The position numbers and the translations under genes are program-made. The notes under the pieces are model-generated. The model searched no databases. It was given only the letters and a program-made list of their open reading frames with translations, and had not been told where the DNA came from. A stretch of 64,000 bases of DNA from Neoscytalidium dimidiatum. Its lineage: Eukaryota; Ascomycota; Dothideomycetes; Botryosphaeriales; Botryosphaeriaceae. The DNA lies in contig CM074695.1 in assembly GCA_037367355.1 (NCBI GenBank), positions 4,650,001 to 4,714,000 on the forward strand, written 5' to 3'. The stretch's first letter is position 1; every line of letters starts with the position of its first letter. This document shows, piece by piece, positions 32,620 to 43,874 of the stretch.

Positions 32620-34779
32620 GCTAAGGAGAGAAGAGATGTCTTAGAACCGCAATTCGCGTGTGTAGTCCCCCTCGCTTGCCCTGGTCCTCGTGGTTGCTTT
32701 TCCCATCTCGCCTCAGCAAGCACACCGTAACTACCCAGCGTCCCCGCATATCAAATCGTGACATCGTGACACTTCGCCATATCCAGCGTCTCGTATGGCT
32801 TCGTCCTCGCCTCCGCCGCGCATGCGTGGACCGGCAATGCCGACCGACCCTCCCGACCTTGTAGGGCTATGCCAAATCCTACCGCAATCATCTCATCCCG
32901 CCCGCCATGATGGCGCTTCGGAGAGAGAAAGAAGGCGCAGGAGAAGCTTCCGGGGTGTGCCGCGGACATGACTTGGGAACTGAGCTTGCGGCATGATAAC
33001 GCTGCTCGGCTTATGCACGCTAAGACAAAGTCGGAGGAGCCTGTCTGTGTTGCCCAAGCCAGTGTTCCGGAGGCAATCAGCCAGCTGGACAGGTACATCC
33101 TCGGCGCGGACGGCGGGAAAATGGGCGTCTGCTCCCATATGCAAGGACTCGGTAGGCATGATGAGGAACATGTCCCTCAGCTTCGTGGACGATGACGATG
33201 CGCGCAAAGATACGGGCAAGTGTAGCATGACCAACAGCAGGTTGGCGGGCACATCCTGGCCAACCCAAAGAGTCAGCCGGCCATCTTGGTCATTGGGAGA
33301 GAGGCGTCCTAGAGACTACATCTCTCCGCTGCTACTGCGCCACGTCACCAGAGCTCGCTCCGCATCAACCGAATTGAACTCGACGTCGACGTGCAAGCGT
33401 GGCGGTTCCATCCCCGGAATAGGGCGCGCGGAGACCAGACACGGTTTGGGACGGCAATAGGAACGAAGGTGCGAGGATACGGGGCTAATACGTAGCGCGG
33501 GACGGCGCGAGGAACGGGGGCGCTATGGTGAGAGATGGACCTAGAGAAGTTATGCGCATCGGCGCGGGGGAAAGCGGTTATACCTGTGGCCCCACACCAG
33601 AATTGGTACGGACTCCCACCCACCCAGGCTTTGCAGAAGAGCAGCCTTGGCTCAGGCGCTGAAGCAGCCGTGCCAGGTCGGCCTGGGCGGGAGAACGGCC
33701 ACACGGCCTGGGCGGCGCAGCGCGGGGCAGCGGAGACACAGCCACAGCCGGGGTCGCCTCGCGCGGAGTACCTACACGTGGCACGGGACAGGATAGCAGT
33801 TGATATGGAGAGGACGATGTTGTTGGTGATGGGGAGAAGGGACGCGTATTGATGTAGTCGGTGAAACAGATGCTCCGACGAGCTATCTCGCTTAGTCATC
33901 AACACCTTGACCCATCCCAACCCGCTCGCCACTGGGACATTATTCTGTGATGGAGCCTTTTGAGTGAATTTGAGATTGTGGACGGGGGTGACTTATTATC
34001 CGTGGGTCTATAAGCTTGAATAAGGCGCGCGACGTGCTGCGCGTCGCCAAAGTCGGGATTCGTTACAATGTGGCGCACGACACAAGGGAGGAGGGCTGAA
34101 CTCCCGATGCAGCACAAAACTACGCCAAGGCTATCGACCACGCCCTGCAACACATGTCATCCCATCGAATGAACAACAATGACCCTGCACAAGGAGCTCG
34201 AGCGCCGCGCATACTCGATACTCATCGCGTTCGCTGTCCTCGAAAATGTGACTGGTAACAAGAACACTCAAATTCTGCCAACCGGGCGATACGGCACAAG
34301 ATTAGAGCGTCTCGTAGAGTCAATAATGTCATTCTGCACTCTGTTCGCCAGATCTGCTGCCCCGCCTCCGACTCACTTCAGTTCTCCTATCACATTCCTA
34401 ACAACCTTCTATACTTTCCTTGCAACCGGCAATTCACCAGCGCGTCATGTCTGAAAGCAAACTTGCCCCCGAAAAGCTGTAAATGTGGTACAAGGTTCTC
34501 TTGCACTTTGGTGGCCTTCAGCCCTCTGAGCCTCCCCGGCGCAGCCTTTTCATCCGACGTGTTCGTAGGAATTGGCGGGGAGTAGCGAGCAGCTGGGAAG
34601 TCTTGCCAGATGCATCAAGCTCGCAATAGAGCGTGTCTTAGCTACGACGCGACCGGGTAATCATGATGTGGATGGGGCGTATGGGAAATCTTACCTGCGC
34701 GGCCCGCGCGGCCCGCGCGGCACAATCCCCTGGGAATCCTCTACCCCAAATCCGAAGAAAAAAAAAACCACGATGAAGG

Positions 34780-35192
34780 GGAAGCGGACGCAGATCCTGC
34801 TTTTTCCTGAGGCACGGCCGCCGTTCGATACGCCCGCCGCGGCGGAGAACAGTTCGGGGTATTATCTGGGGTGCAATGGTATCTTCTCGTTTGCGGATTA
34901 CTATTTGCCGCGAGGGAGGCCGCTGACGTGAAAGTATGTCTCGCCGGGGATGCAGACGGTGAAGTATATCGAAAAACAGCCACCAGCTGCGGTATATACG
35001 ACTGGGTGTAATCCACTAAGAGATGTTGCTGTAGGATACGCGTCGACACTGGACGAGGCCGTGGTGAAGATCCAGAGGCACTCTGAGGAATTGACACATA
35101 GGTGATTGCAAATGACGCCTTGGAGTGAGGAGACGGTCGCGGCTATGAAAGACGTTGCGCAGGACGTAAGAAGACTCGTATACGAGGGGTGA
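34780..35192 (+). pseudogene. C-terminal relic of an HSL-type alpha/beta hydrolase
   Basis: One frame with two stops (TGA at 34929-34931 and 35103-35105) keeps the C-terminal half of a hormone-sensitive-lipase-like esterase. It has FSFADYYLPRGRPLT, then PPAAVYTTGCNPLRDVAVGY, where the family has an Asp just after TAG-like residues, then EELTH, where the catalytic His sits, and LQMTPWSEETVAAM to the stop. The N-terminal part with the GxSxG nucleophile is not found. Frame and order are good, so this is an old, truncated pseudogene rather than chance similarity. Confidence 0.6.
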
Positions 35193-35279
35193 GTACGTTT
35201 GTGACTGCATTGCTCTTCGACATGGTTATAGGGATAGCTGTAGATACACCGTGTCGATCCTGTGTGGTGCGTGTCAGGC

Positions 35280-35900
35280 TCAGCTTTTTGAACCTATAGT
35301 TTGAACGAGGACAGCATACCATCTCCCAAATTTCTGACCCACACCCTTCAAGTGACCTACCTGCTCAAAGCCAAACCGCTCATACCACTCCTTCAACCCC
35401 CATCCACCCTTGTTCCCTCCCTCGTCCAACGCCATGCATCCAACGACCTGACGCACCCTGCCTTCTTCTCCACGCCAGTCAGCTCCAATCCATTCTTCGC
35501 CCCATCGCTCCGGCTCTTTCAGCACCTCTAAAAGCCGCGTCAACAGTGCGGACCCTATACCCTCACTGACATGCTCTGGGTGACAGAACAAGCTGAACTC
35601 GACAGTATGCCGGTACGCACCCCTGGCGCTGCGAAATGGGGAGACGTAGATGGAACCGAGGATCGCGGGGGATTCGGTAGCATTGGTGGCGTTATCAACC
35701 GCAACGATGCATGGTAGGCCCATAGAACGTAGAGCGCGGAATTTGAAAAGGAGCTCGTCGACGGGAGTAGGTTCGAGAGCGAAGGTTATGACCGTATTTG
35801 AGACGTAGTGAACATGTATGGCGTGGAGGGCGGGGATGTCGGATTCGTGGATGGGGCGGAGCGTGAAAGCCGGGGGCGGCATGGCGGCTTGGTGTGACAT
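35280..35900 (-). CDS. GNAT-family N-acetyltransferase
   Basis: Acetyl-CoA-dependent N-acetyltransferase related to the phosphinothricin/methionine-sulfoximine acetyltransferase group; the natural substrate is likely an amino-acid analogue or amine. A single exon of 206 residues. The fold begins FTLRPIHESDIPALHAIHVH. The CoA-binding motif region is in VEFSLFCHPEHVSEGIGSAL, with the Q/RxxGxG/A loop represented by EHVSEGIGS, and the C-terminal strand pair is around KEWYERFGFEQVGHLKGVG. A Gly/Glu-rich insert (about residues 140-160) lengthens the loop before the last strands. The start ATG at 35900 gives the normal length. Confidence 0.85.
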   Translation of the reverse strand: MSHQAAMPPPAFTLRPIHESDIPALHAIHVHYVSNTVITFALEPTPVDELLFKFRALRSMGLPCIVAVDNATNATESPAILGSIYVSPFRSARGAYRHTVEFSLFCHPEHVSEGIGSALLTRLLEVLKEPERWGEEWIGADWRGEEGRVRQVVGCMALDEGGNKGGWGLKEWYERFGFEQVGHLKGVGQKFGRWYAVLVQTIGSKS

Positions 35901-36444
35901 TTAGCCAAGGACTTTTGGTTGTTTGTCGTAAGCCGGTCGCTGTTCATCAGTTGTATACAGACGATTGTTGGCTAATTGAGGCAACGGGCTCAGGAAAGCT
36001 GGTGAGAGTGCCTCGTTGGAAAAAAAAAAAAGTAGGTAGGTACATCCCGCTTTCATATCAGTAAGTCTCGTAAGTAGCGGATTTGAAGGATCGAGGTATT
36101 TGTTGCGGTTTGGATGTGTGAAGTCATTGGTTCAGTCAGCGGCTAGATTAGCCCAGGACGAGAACAGAACTAGTGCGAATGATCAGCATAACCATCGGCT
36201 GATCACTGCCAGGGCACAAGCAAGTTGCGGTTGCAAGGTGGGATGATGCGCGGGGCAGGTGTGGTGTACGAGAACATCCGCACTGGTGATGGCAAGAGCG
36301 ACCAGAAAGTCTTGGCCGCATCGGCCTCTCCAAAAATTCGTCTCCCCGCAGAAGCGCGCACCTCCGTTCATTCTCTTCCTCGTCTCGTCACACTCTCCCT
36401 CTCTTCCTCTACCCACCGAATTTTTGAGCGCAGCTGCCGCCGCC

Positions 36445-38301
36445 ATGCGCCAGACGCAAATCTTCTCCGGGCTGTCTCATCCAGCCCTTGTCGAGGGCAT
36501 CTGCGAGCGATTGGGCCAACGCCCTGGCAAAGCCGAGCTGCGCAAGTTCAGCAATGGAGAGACCAGCGTGCAGATTCGTCAGTATCCAAGCTGCCGTCTG
36601 CCCTGCGCTTGAGCTTACCAGTATCAAGAGTCGTCTGTTCGCGACCAGGATGTCTTCATCGTCCAGAGCGGGAGTCCAAAGTATGGCTTCCTGCCACACC
36701 CGACCCGACATACCGCTGACGCCGTGGAAGGATCAATGACAGCGTAATGGAGCTTCTAATCATGATATCTGCCTGCAAAGGCGGCTCCGCAAAGTCTATT
36801 ACAGGTGCGTGCGAATTCGCATCGTATGCACCCTAATTGGCGACGACGCTAACTGGCCCTGCAGCTGTGATGCCCTACTTCCCCTACTCACGCCAGAGCA
36901 AGAAGAAATCACACCGTGGTGCCATCACCGCTCGGATGATCGCTAATTTGTTGCATGTTGCCGGCGTCAACCATGTCATCACTCTCGACCTCCACGCCTC
37001 CCAAATGCAGGGCTTCTTCAAGTGCCCTGTTGACAATCTAGTCGCCGAACCTCTTCTTGCTCGTTGGATCCGTAATAACGTGCCGAGCTGGAGGGATACT
37101 GTCGTCGTATCGAAGAACCCTGGTGGCACCAAGCGTGTCACTAGCTTGGCGGATGCCTTGAAGCTTAGCTTTGGCATTGTGACAACTGACAGGAGACGCC
37201 CCGGTCGAGGAGAAGGCTTGAGCTTGCAAGGGAGCGCCATATTTGAAAGGCTTGGTTTGGATGGCACCTACGACACGCAAGGTTTGATTGAGGAAGAATA
37301 TGACAGGGAAGCGAACATCGCCCCGGCAGACACTGTCCAGATCAAGACGCACGATGATGTCGTTAATGATGCTGAGGATGAGGCGGAGAAGAAGGAGGAT
37401 GCCGACAAGAAGCACGTCAGAGCTACATCTGCCACTCGGAGACTCAACGGAAACGCAGTGAACGCTGTCCCTTCGAGCCCGCTGATCAAGTCAACCAGGG
37501 CCGAGTCATTTGTTTCTGAGGACGGTCCCGATTCTCCCAGGAAACGTTTGATGCGGACAGCCACGGCTCCTAGTGCTACTCATTCTCCTGAGGATCCTAC
37601 AGCAGACGAGTACACGGACGAGGTGAGGCTATCAATATCCAAAGTCGATTTCAAGTAAATTAATCATCCCGCAGCGTGCACGAGATGTTATCCATGGCCG
37701 TCTCGTCCATGGCCATATTGTCGACGACGATCACCCGTCCCCTGCCATGTCGGCTGTTTCTTCCAAAAATCGGCCTCAACGTAGCAACTCGGATGATGAC
37801 GATCCACCAGAGCACATGCTCAACTCTATGATGTCCACCTGCTCGGTAGAAGAGCCCGAACTTGCGCAGCCAATGGGTGGCACGCATGATGCGGGTGACA
37901 CCTCCGAAGCCGAAGAAGAAGACCTCAAGAATCCTGAGCTCGAGACTACCGTCACACTAGTTGGCAATGTCCGAGACCGCCCGGTCTGCATTGTTGACGA
38001 CATGATTGACAAGTCCGGATCGTGGATCGCGGCAGCAGAGACTGTTGTGAAGCGCGGTGGTGCTACCAAGGTTTACTGTATGGCAACGCACGGCCTGTTC
38101 GGCGGCGACTGTCTTGAGGAGATGGAAGAGTGCGAGTGCATTGAGCGCGTTATTGTCACGAACTCTTTTCCTATCCCTGAGGAAAAGAAGGCTCGGTGCA
38201 GCAAACTGACCATTATTCCTGTCGAGAGTCTTCTCGCCGAGGCTATCCGCCGGAATCATTACGGTGAAAGTATGTCGCAGCTGTTCCTTCATGGGTGGTA
38301 A
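36445..38301 (+). CDS. PRS5: Ribose-phosphate pyrophosphokinase, PRS5-like
   Basis: Makes phosphoribosyl pyrophosphate from ribose 5-phosphate and ATP, feeding purine, pyrimidine, His, Trp and NAD synthesis. Exons 36445-36577, 36629-36680, 36731-36804, 36865-37622 and 37675-38301 give 547 residues. It begins RQTIFSGLSH-like (MRQTQIFSGLSHPALVEGI). It has VMPYFPYSRQSKKKSHRGAI, VITLDLHASQMQGFFKCPVD and, near the end, the PRPP loop VCIVDDMIDKSGSW. Between them lies a long non-homologous insert of about 200 residues, acidic and Ser/Thr-rich, as in yeast Prs5, which works in a complex with catalytic Prs subunits and links to cell-wall integrity. The ATG is preceded by GCCGCC. The borders of exons 1 and 2 were set by phase; their acceptor is CAAG. 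Confidence 0.88.
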
Positions 38302-40999
38302 TTCTGGGGTAAGTTATGGCAATATCCATGGTTCTGGAGCAAACAATTTCAGGCAGGTATATCGGTAAATGGGAAACTTTCGTGGGCGTACAGGGATCAA
38401 CTCATCACGGATCTGGTTCGTGTATTGAACATTCGTTTTTCTAAATCAAAAGGATCGGGGGCATGGAACGGAACGAAGGTCGGTGGTAAGGACTTGCTCA
38501 CACATTAGCGATGGCGCTCTGGCGTTATTTGATTTATCAAGTCAAAGGCTTGACACGGGGAAAAGCAGTGTAAGTCTACAGAAGAGAAACGTTCATGGAT
38601 TGCAGATACCGTTGACTAGCGTGGCTGGTCAATTTGAGATCTTACAGTTTTTTTTTTTTTTTTTTTGGTTGTCATTTCATCACTCCTAAATGTTTTCACG
38701 TTTTTCAGATTGAGCAAAAGCACCCAGCGATGCAGGACTTCGGGTCTTGCAGGGGCCTATCTTGCTCTTACCACAGAGCATCAGGTCCCTAACGGAGCGT
38801 TGGTAAATCGATTCGATCCATCCGTCATCTTTTTCGAGTTTCCGAACAAGAGAGAGGTGACGGGTGGATTCGGGAATAGAAGGCGTCTCGTGGAGGGATT
38901 TATGTCCCGCTATTTTACAGTGTTGACGAGGCGCAAGAGAACATCTCGGACATATCATTCTTCATTTCAGAAGATTTTTACACGAATGGAAATCTTGATT
39001 CATGCAGATTATGATATGGTGTGCGTGGAATGTGTTCGCATGTGCGAGGCGTGTATGCGTCCTCATTCCACGGAAATGGCTCCTAAAATTTTTCTTCCCA
39101 TTCACATGCAGCAAGGGAAGCGGGGGGGTGAGGGTTGAAGCGAAAGAGAGCATGCGCTCGCTTGGACTATGAGTTGTCCATCTCTCTCTCCCCGTCTTTC
39201 TCTGCCGAGCAAAGTCACGGCCAATGAGACGCCTCCCGATCCAAGCAATAAAATCTCTGCCTCCCATTCCCTGTCCGACGAGCCAATCAGCTCCGTCTGG
39301 TAAAAGCTGACAAACACGACACCACGGCCTTCGTCCTCGGACTCTGGATGACATGCGATTCGCCTTGCCTCGGCCAACAAAGCGGCGCCGGCAGTAGTCA
39401 CGTCTGCGCTCACAGACGCATTTCCCATTCGAGCCACGCCCGCTATCGTCGCCCTCGCCTTATCAGCGTCGCTTCCTCCTCAGCCCCCAACCAGTTAAGC
39501 CGCACGCCGATCGGCAAAGGGGGAAGATCGTTGATAAGGCTGAGTAAGTTGATAAGAAGGCTGATTCGCGATACCGCTAGCTCTCGCACGCAATTAGTGC
39601 GCCTTTTTTTTCCTCTTTCCCCTACAGTATGTACTTTGTGCTCGGACCCGAGAAAGGAAATAAAGAAACGTGCGAAAAAGCTAGATGGAGGGAGAAAGTT
39701 CCGGCATCGCCTGAGCCGTCCCGGTTCCCCGCCTTAGCGCGGCAGATGCATGCATGAACAAGGCATCGCGCGCAGCTGGGGCGAGGAGGGGGAAATACTT
39801 CGACGTCAGGTCCTCGCTGGAGTTTCTTCCGCGTTCTATCCGGAGCCAGGTACCGTCACAGTTACGACAAGGAGCATCCACGTTCCCCATCGTCAGAGCG
39901 AAACATGCAGGATTCAACAGACGAGAAGGAGAGGGGAAAAAAAATTTTTCTTCTTTGGTCCTCTCAGGCGCTCTTGTTTTCCTTCCCTCTCGCCATCCCG
40001 CTGCCGTGCTAAGTGGGAAATAGAGTCAAGCAACGGGATGAGGGGATGAGGATCGACCTTCGCTAAGTAGAAAAAGTAAAGCAACGAAAGAGGAAACCGC
40101 TCCCAATCTCCTTCCATCCATCCAATCATCCATGCATTTCCATCCCTGACCCTCGTGGCCCCCTCTGCGTTGTCGCCCTCGTCCCCGGAGGTATCAGCGG
40201 GAATAATGGAAGAACGCTGAGTCGGAACGATTGAAAGCATTGAAAAAAAAAAAAAAAAAGACGCAAGAACATCGCAGCAATGGTTTTCCGATTCCCTTTA
40301 TAACAAAAGGCTTTTTCTTTCCCAGCCAAAAACCCATTTATATGGTTTAAAGTAATGGTTAAGATACTTGCAGTGCAGTAAACAGCAAAAAAGGATTTCA
40401 GTGTTTTGACCCGTTCGCAAGCAGAGCAAAGGCTCGATGATTTTGCAACCTCCCCATCCACGTTCGCGCATCAAAAAAGCAGTATGAGAGTAGTAAAGGA
40501 AAAACCCGGTATCCCAACCGAATCACAATCGTTTGGGAGAATCTCGTCCCTTCGTGGCGCAAAAAAACAAATAAGCAATGGAGGATCAGGAGGAGCAAGT
40601 AAAGTATTTGATTATGGGGAGAGGAATGAAGCCGTGACTTGATTCAATACCCAGAATCTTTTGATGATAAAGACCGCTACTTTTCAGCCGCGGCGGGATA
40701 TCAGACATTAGGTGTTTCTGTATTGTTCGTGCATACGGGCTCCCACAAGCAACAACGCCGGCGTATCAGAAAGATGCCGGATGGGGGAATTGTTTTGGGG
40801 AATGGCGTCCAGAGCAGTGGGAACACGTGGTGACCATCCATTGGAAGGGCTTCCTTCTCCGTGAAGACGGACGTGCAGTAGAAGCGCAGATAGGACGTAA
40901 AAAGTCATCGTCAGGAGGTATCGCTCTGTGGGGGGAAAAGGGCAACAGAAATGCGTGCTAAGAGAGGAAGGAATATGGAAGAGACGACTTGCAGCGGAC
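38302..40999. other. Large convergent intergenic region
   Basis: 2.7 kb between the 3' ends of the PRS5-like gene and the GATA gene. It holds poly-T (about 38649-38666) and poly-A (about 40243-40259) runs, two CCAAT boxes (39221, 39283) and a pyrimidine tract near 39604-39625 that look promoter-like. No coding frame convinces me, so a non-coding transcript or long 3' UTRs are possible. Confidence 0.4.
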
Positions 41000-42963
41000 T
41001 CAGTTTGATTGCGAAGGCGTCGATATGGGCGTCGATGCCGCGCTCTCGTCGACAATGTCCGACAGGCGCATCTTCTTTTGTCGAGGTCCTTCTCCTCGGT
41101 AGTCGGCCAGCTCGGCCTCGAGCTCCTCAACGCGGCGCTTCAGCTCGGCCTCGCGCGCGTGCGAATCGTCCAGCTCTTGCTGTAACCGCTTCTCGTGATC
41201 GCGGGCGTGGGCCTCGTCCTGGCGCGCGCGCTGCTCGCTCTGCTCGAGCTCAGTGACACGGCCGCGGAACAGGTCGTTGATAACCTCCAGCTCGCTGACG
41301 CGTGTCTTGAGCGCAGTGTTCGTGGTGGCCAGGCCGTCGTAGGACATGGGCGGCTCCAGATGCGAGCCGTTCACGGACGATGCGGAAGGTGAAGGCTGGC
41401 GATGCGGCATGAAGGAGGGCAGCGAGGGCGAGTGGAACTCATGGCCGTTGAGCGTCACGCCGTCGAATATGTGCTGCGGAGCAATGTTGGAGGGGTGGTG
41501 GCCCAAGCTGGGAGTGCCAGTGCGAGATAGCGGGGAGGTCGAGCGTTCCGATGCGCCGGACGAGACCTTCTGCGCACGACGGTGGTTGGCGAGCGCGTCG
41601 ACGGGCGGCGTGCCGGCAGCGGCGCGGGCATGGTCCAGGCCATTATCGTGCTGGTGATGCTGCTGCTGCTGCTGCGCGCAGAGTCAGCAGATACGCGTCA
41701 GTGCGAGTTCGCCGTCGCAGAGGCTCACCTTCTTCTTGGGCCCTTGGCCGGAGGTCTTGACGCGGTTCCGGCTCTTGATCACATCGGTCTTGAGGCTTAT
41801 CGGGCGCGGACGGCCGTGCAGCTTCAGGAACAGGCCGCAGGCGTTGCACAGGACGGAGCCGACCTCATCGCGGCGCCAGAGCGGGGTGGTGCTGGTGGTG
41901 CAGTTCTGGCAGATGGGCTGTTGGTTGTGGTCAGCGAGGGTGGCCATGTCGACGGTGGATTTTGGGAATTCGGTGTTGCGATAAGCAGCAGGATAAGGGC
42001 GGGAGGGCGAGAGAGTTTTCACACTGGCTGGACAGGAACACCACACACAGGTGCCGGGCCCAAGCTCATGCTTGCTCGCAGGGGGAACACCAACCCACGC
42101 CCACTCACCGGATTCTGGCCACCGGACGTGGCAGGAGCACTCGTGGCATAGGTCATGCTGTGCGACACGGCATTCGGCGGCCTGGAGGAAAGAGAGTCTG
42201 TCAGCGCTGAGGTCCGCAGGGCAGGTCTTTGTTGTTGTCGCGCGCCGGGGTGGAGCTCGGGGCTGGCTGTTATCATGATGCGCCAGGGTTTGTGTTATCG
42301 CTTTCCCAAAATCCTCCACACGCCCGCTGCGTCGGCCCAGCCATTGGCACGCAAGCCCGCCGCCTGCATTTCACCACGTCTGCACCGCGCTGTCTTGCTT
42401 GCCAATCGCCGTCCCGCCCGCTGCTGCTCTGCGCTGTGGCCGCCCGTCACCGCGCTTGGCCCCGACGCGTGCGCGCCCCGATAAAAATTCTGGCCGGCTT
42501 CTCGCGCGCGCGCACCCCCCCCCCCCCATCATCTCACTGCGTGCCAAAAGCACACACCCACTCCCGCCCGCGCATCTGATGAAAAGACAGTGAAGAAAGA
42601 CAAACAACCATCCTACCTGCTGTTGATGCCTGGCGACGACGTCGCCGAGGCCGCCAGAGAAGCCAACGTCGACACGCTGGGCAGCTGGATGCCCGGGCTG
42701 TTCCCTCTGTGCTGCGGCTGCTGCGGCGGCGGCAGATACGCCCCGGATTGTGACGATGCCGACGATGGCCGCGAAATGGTCAGGCCGATCGACGGCAGCG
42801 AGGGCCGCTCGTCCAGTGAGGAAGCCGTGTTGAAAGGCGCGAGCTCGCGCGGCGAGGGCGGGCGGTTGTGGTAGTTGAGCGTCTCAATGGCCACGGGCCG
42901 GTTGAGCAGCGAGATGGCGAGCGCGGAAGCCGTGTTTGCGGTGGAGGGGAGAAACGCGTGCAA
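41000..42963 (-). CDS. areB: GATA zinc-finger regulator, AreB/ASD-4 type
   Basis: Nuclear GATA factor of the AreB/NreB/ASD-4 group (yeast Dal80/Gzf3 relatives), which antagonises the nitrogen activator AreA. Exon 1 is 42617 to about 42963, exon 2 is 42109-42181, exon 3 is 41729-41917, and exon 4 is 41000 to about 41671. Exon 1 encodes a Pro/Ser-rich N-terminus ([19 protein letters not shown]). Exon 3 holds the finger [18 protein letters not shown] and CNACG, with the basic tail. Exon 4 has a Gln/His start and a Leu-zipper coiled coil ([20 protein letters not shown]). No ATG lies in frame in exon 1, whose frame is closed upstream by TAA near 42991; the first in-frame ATG is at 42156 in exon 2. 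A non-AUG start is therefore likely for the long form. The true left border of exon 1 is uncertain. Confidence 0.85.
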
Positions 42964-42998
42964 GCGCCTCCCGGTCGGGTTTTGGTATTATTAGGTGG

Positions 42999-43040
42999 TG
43001 GTGGTAGTAGTAGTAGTAGTAGTCGTAGTAGTAGTAGCAG
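42999..43040. repeat. (GTA)n microsatellite
   Basis: About a dozen GTA/GTC/GTG triplets with minor interruptions, immediately upstream of areB exon 1 on the transcript sense strand as TAC/CTA repeats. It lies in the expected 5' UTR. Confidence 0.85.
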
Positions 43041-43860
43041 CTGTAGCTGTAGTAGTTCGAGCCGGTGGGTGGGTGTTTGCGGCAAGAGGCAGAAGCGTGG
43101 GAGATGCGTGGGCACAAAAGAGCGACGACTGGTGGATTAGGTAGGGAACGTGTAGAACTGTTCGTTTCGTGCTAAAGGAAGGCCACTACAGCATTTGATG
43201 AATGCCAAAGAGACGCAGGTACGGAAGCATGGACACAGGGGTAGGCAGGGATGGTCACCAGCGCTAATATTAGATTGGAGCTGCTGACCGTGCATCCGGC
43301 ACGCTGTTGAGCGCGTTGTTGCACAAGGCGGCCTCGCTGACGGATCTGCGCCGTGGTGTTTACCGCGAGCTATGGCTGTGATCTGCCACTCCAATACATG
43401 ATCTGAAGGCTTGCCGAATCTTGCTCGCAACGCACCGAGATCCAGCACAGGGCTGACGACCAAGCAGAGCTTTCTTCTCCAGAGCGGCAATAAACGACCG
43501 GTTCGCCGCCCTGATCGCGAGCCCGGCGCCAATCGATAGATTCTCACGCTCAGGGGTACAGTAGCTCCACCGTTTCAAATTGCCTTCCGGGACTTGCAGG
43601 CTTCTCCATATTCTCTCGTGTCACGAGCACTTCAAGCCTGGCGATCCTCGGTCCTTTGCGCCAGCCACACAGCGCTCTGCTGTTGCTAAGACGACACCAA
43701 CGGCCGCCGGCCGGGACGTCGCCCTGGCCCGCCAGCCCACGGCGCGCGGTGGCGCGCAGAGACGACAGCTTTTGCTCCGAGCCGCCGTCTTGTCTCAGCC
43801 TCCTGAAAAGCAAAAGAGTTGCAGCTTCTGCGTCAGCGCTCGGACGCCAGCAGGGAGGCT

Positions 43861-43874
43861 GATAAGAGAGATAG
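43861..43874. promoter_or_regulatory. Paired GATA-factor sites
   Basis: GATAAG at 43861 (preceded by T) and GATAG at 43870 (preceded by A) both fit HGATAR and are 9 bp apart. Pairs of GATA motifs are the preferred target of dimerising GATA factors of the AreB/Dal80 type. Function is inferred. Confidence 0.4.

Larger units (their letters stand above)
30573..35279. other. Decayed accessory region
   Basis: 4.7 kb without an intact gene. It contains diverged tandem repeats, one unidentified frame with a single stop (32023-32619), and the C-terminal remnant of a hydrolase (34780-35192). Other open frames, such as 30983-31219 (-) and 33345-33932 (-), have no recognisable domains. Transition-rich divergence between the repeats would fit repeat-induced point mutation, but I have not measured it. 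Confidence 0.5.

Noticed and set aside
33345..33932. 195-codon minus-strand frame
   Set aside because: Random-looking Arg/Ser/Pro/Ala composition and an overlapping opposite frame; no domain.
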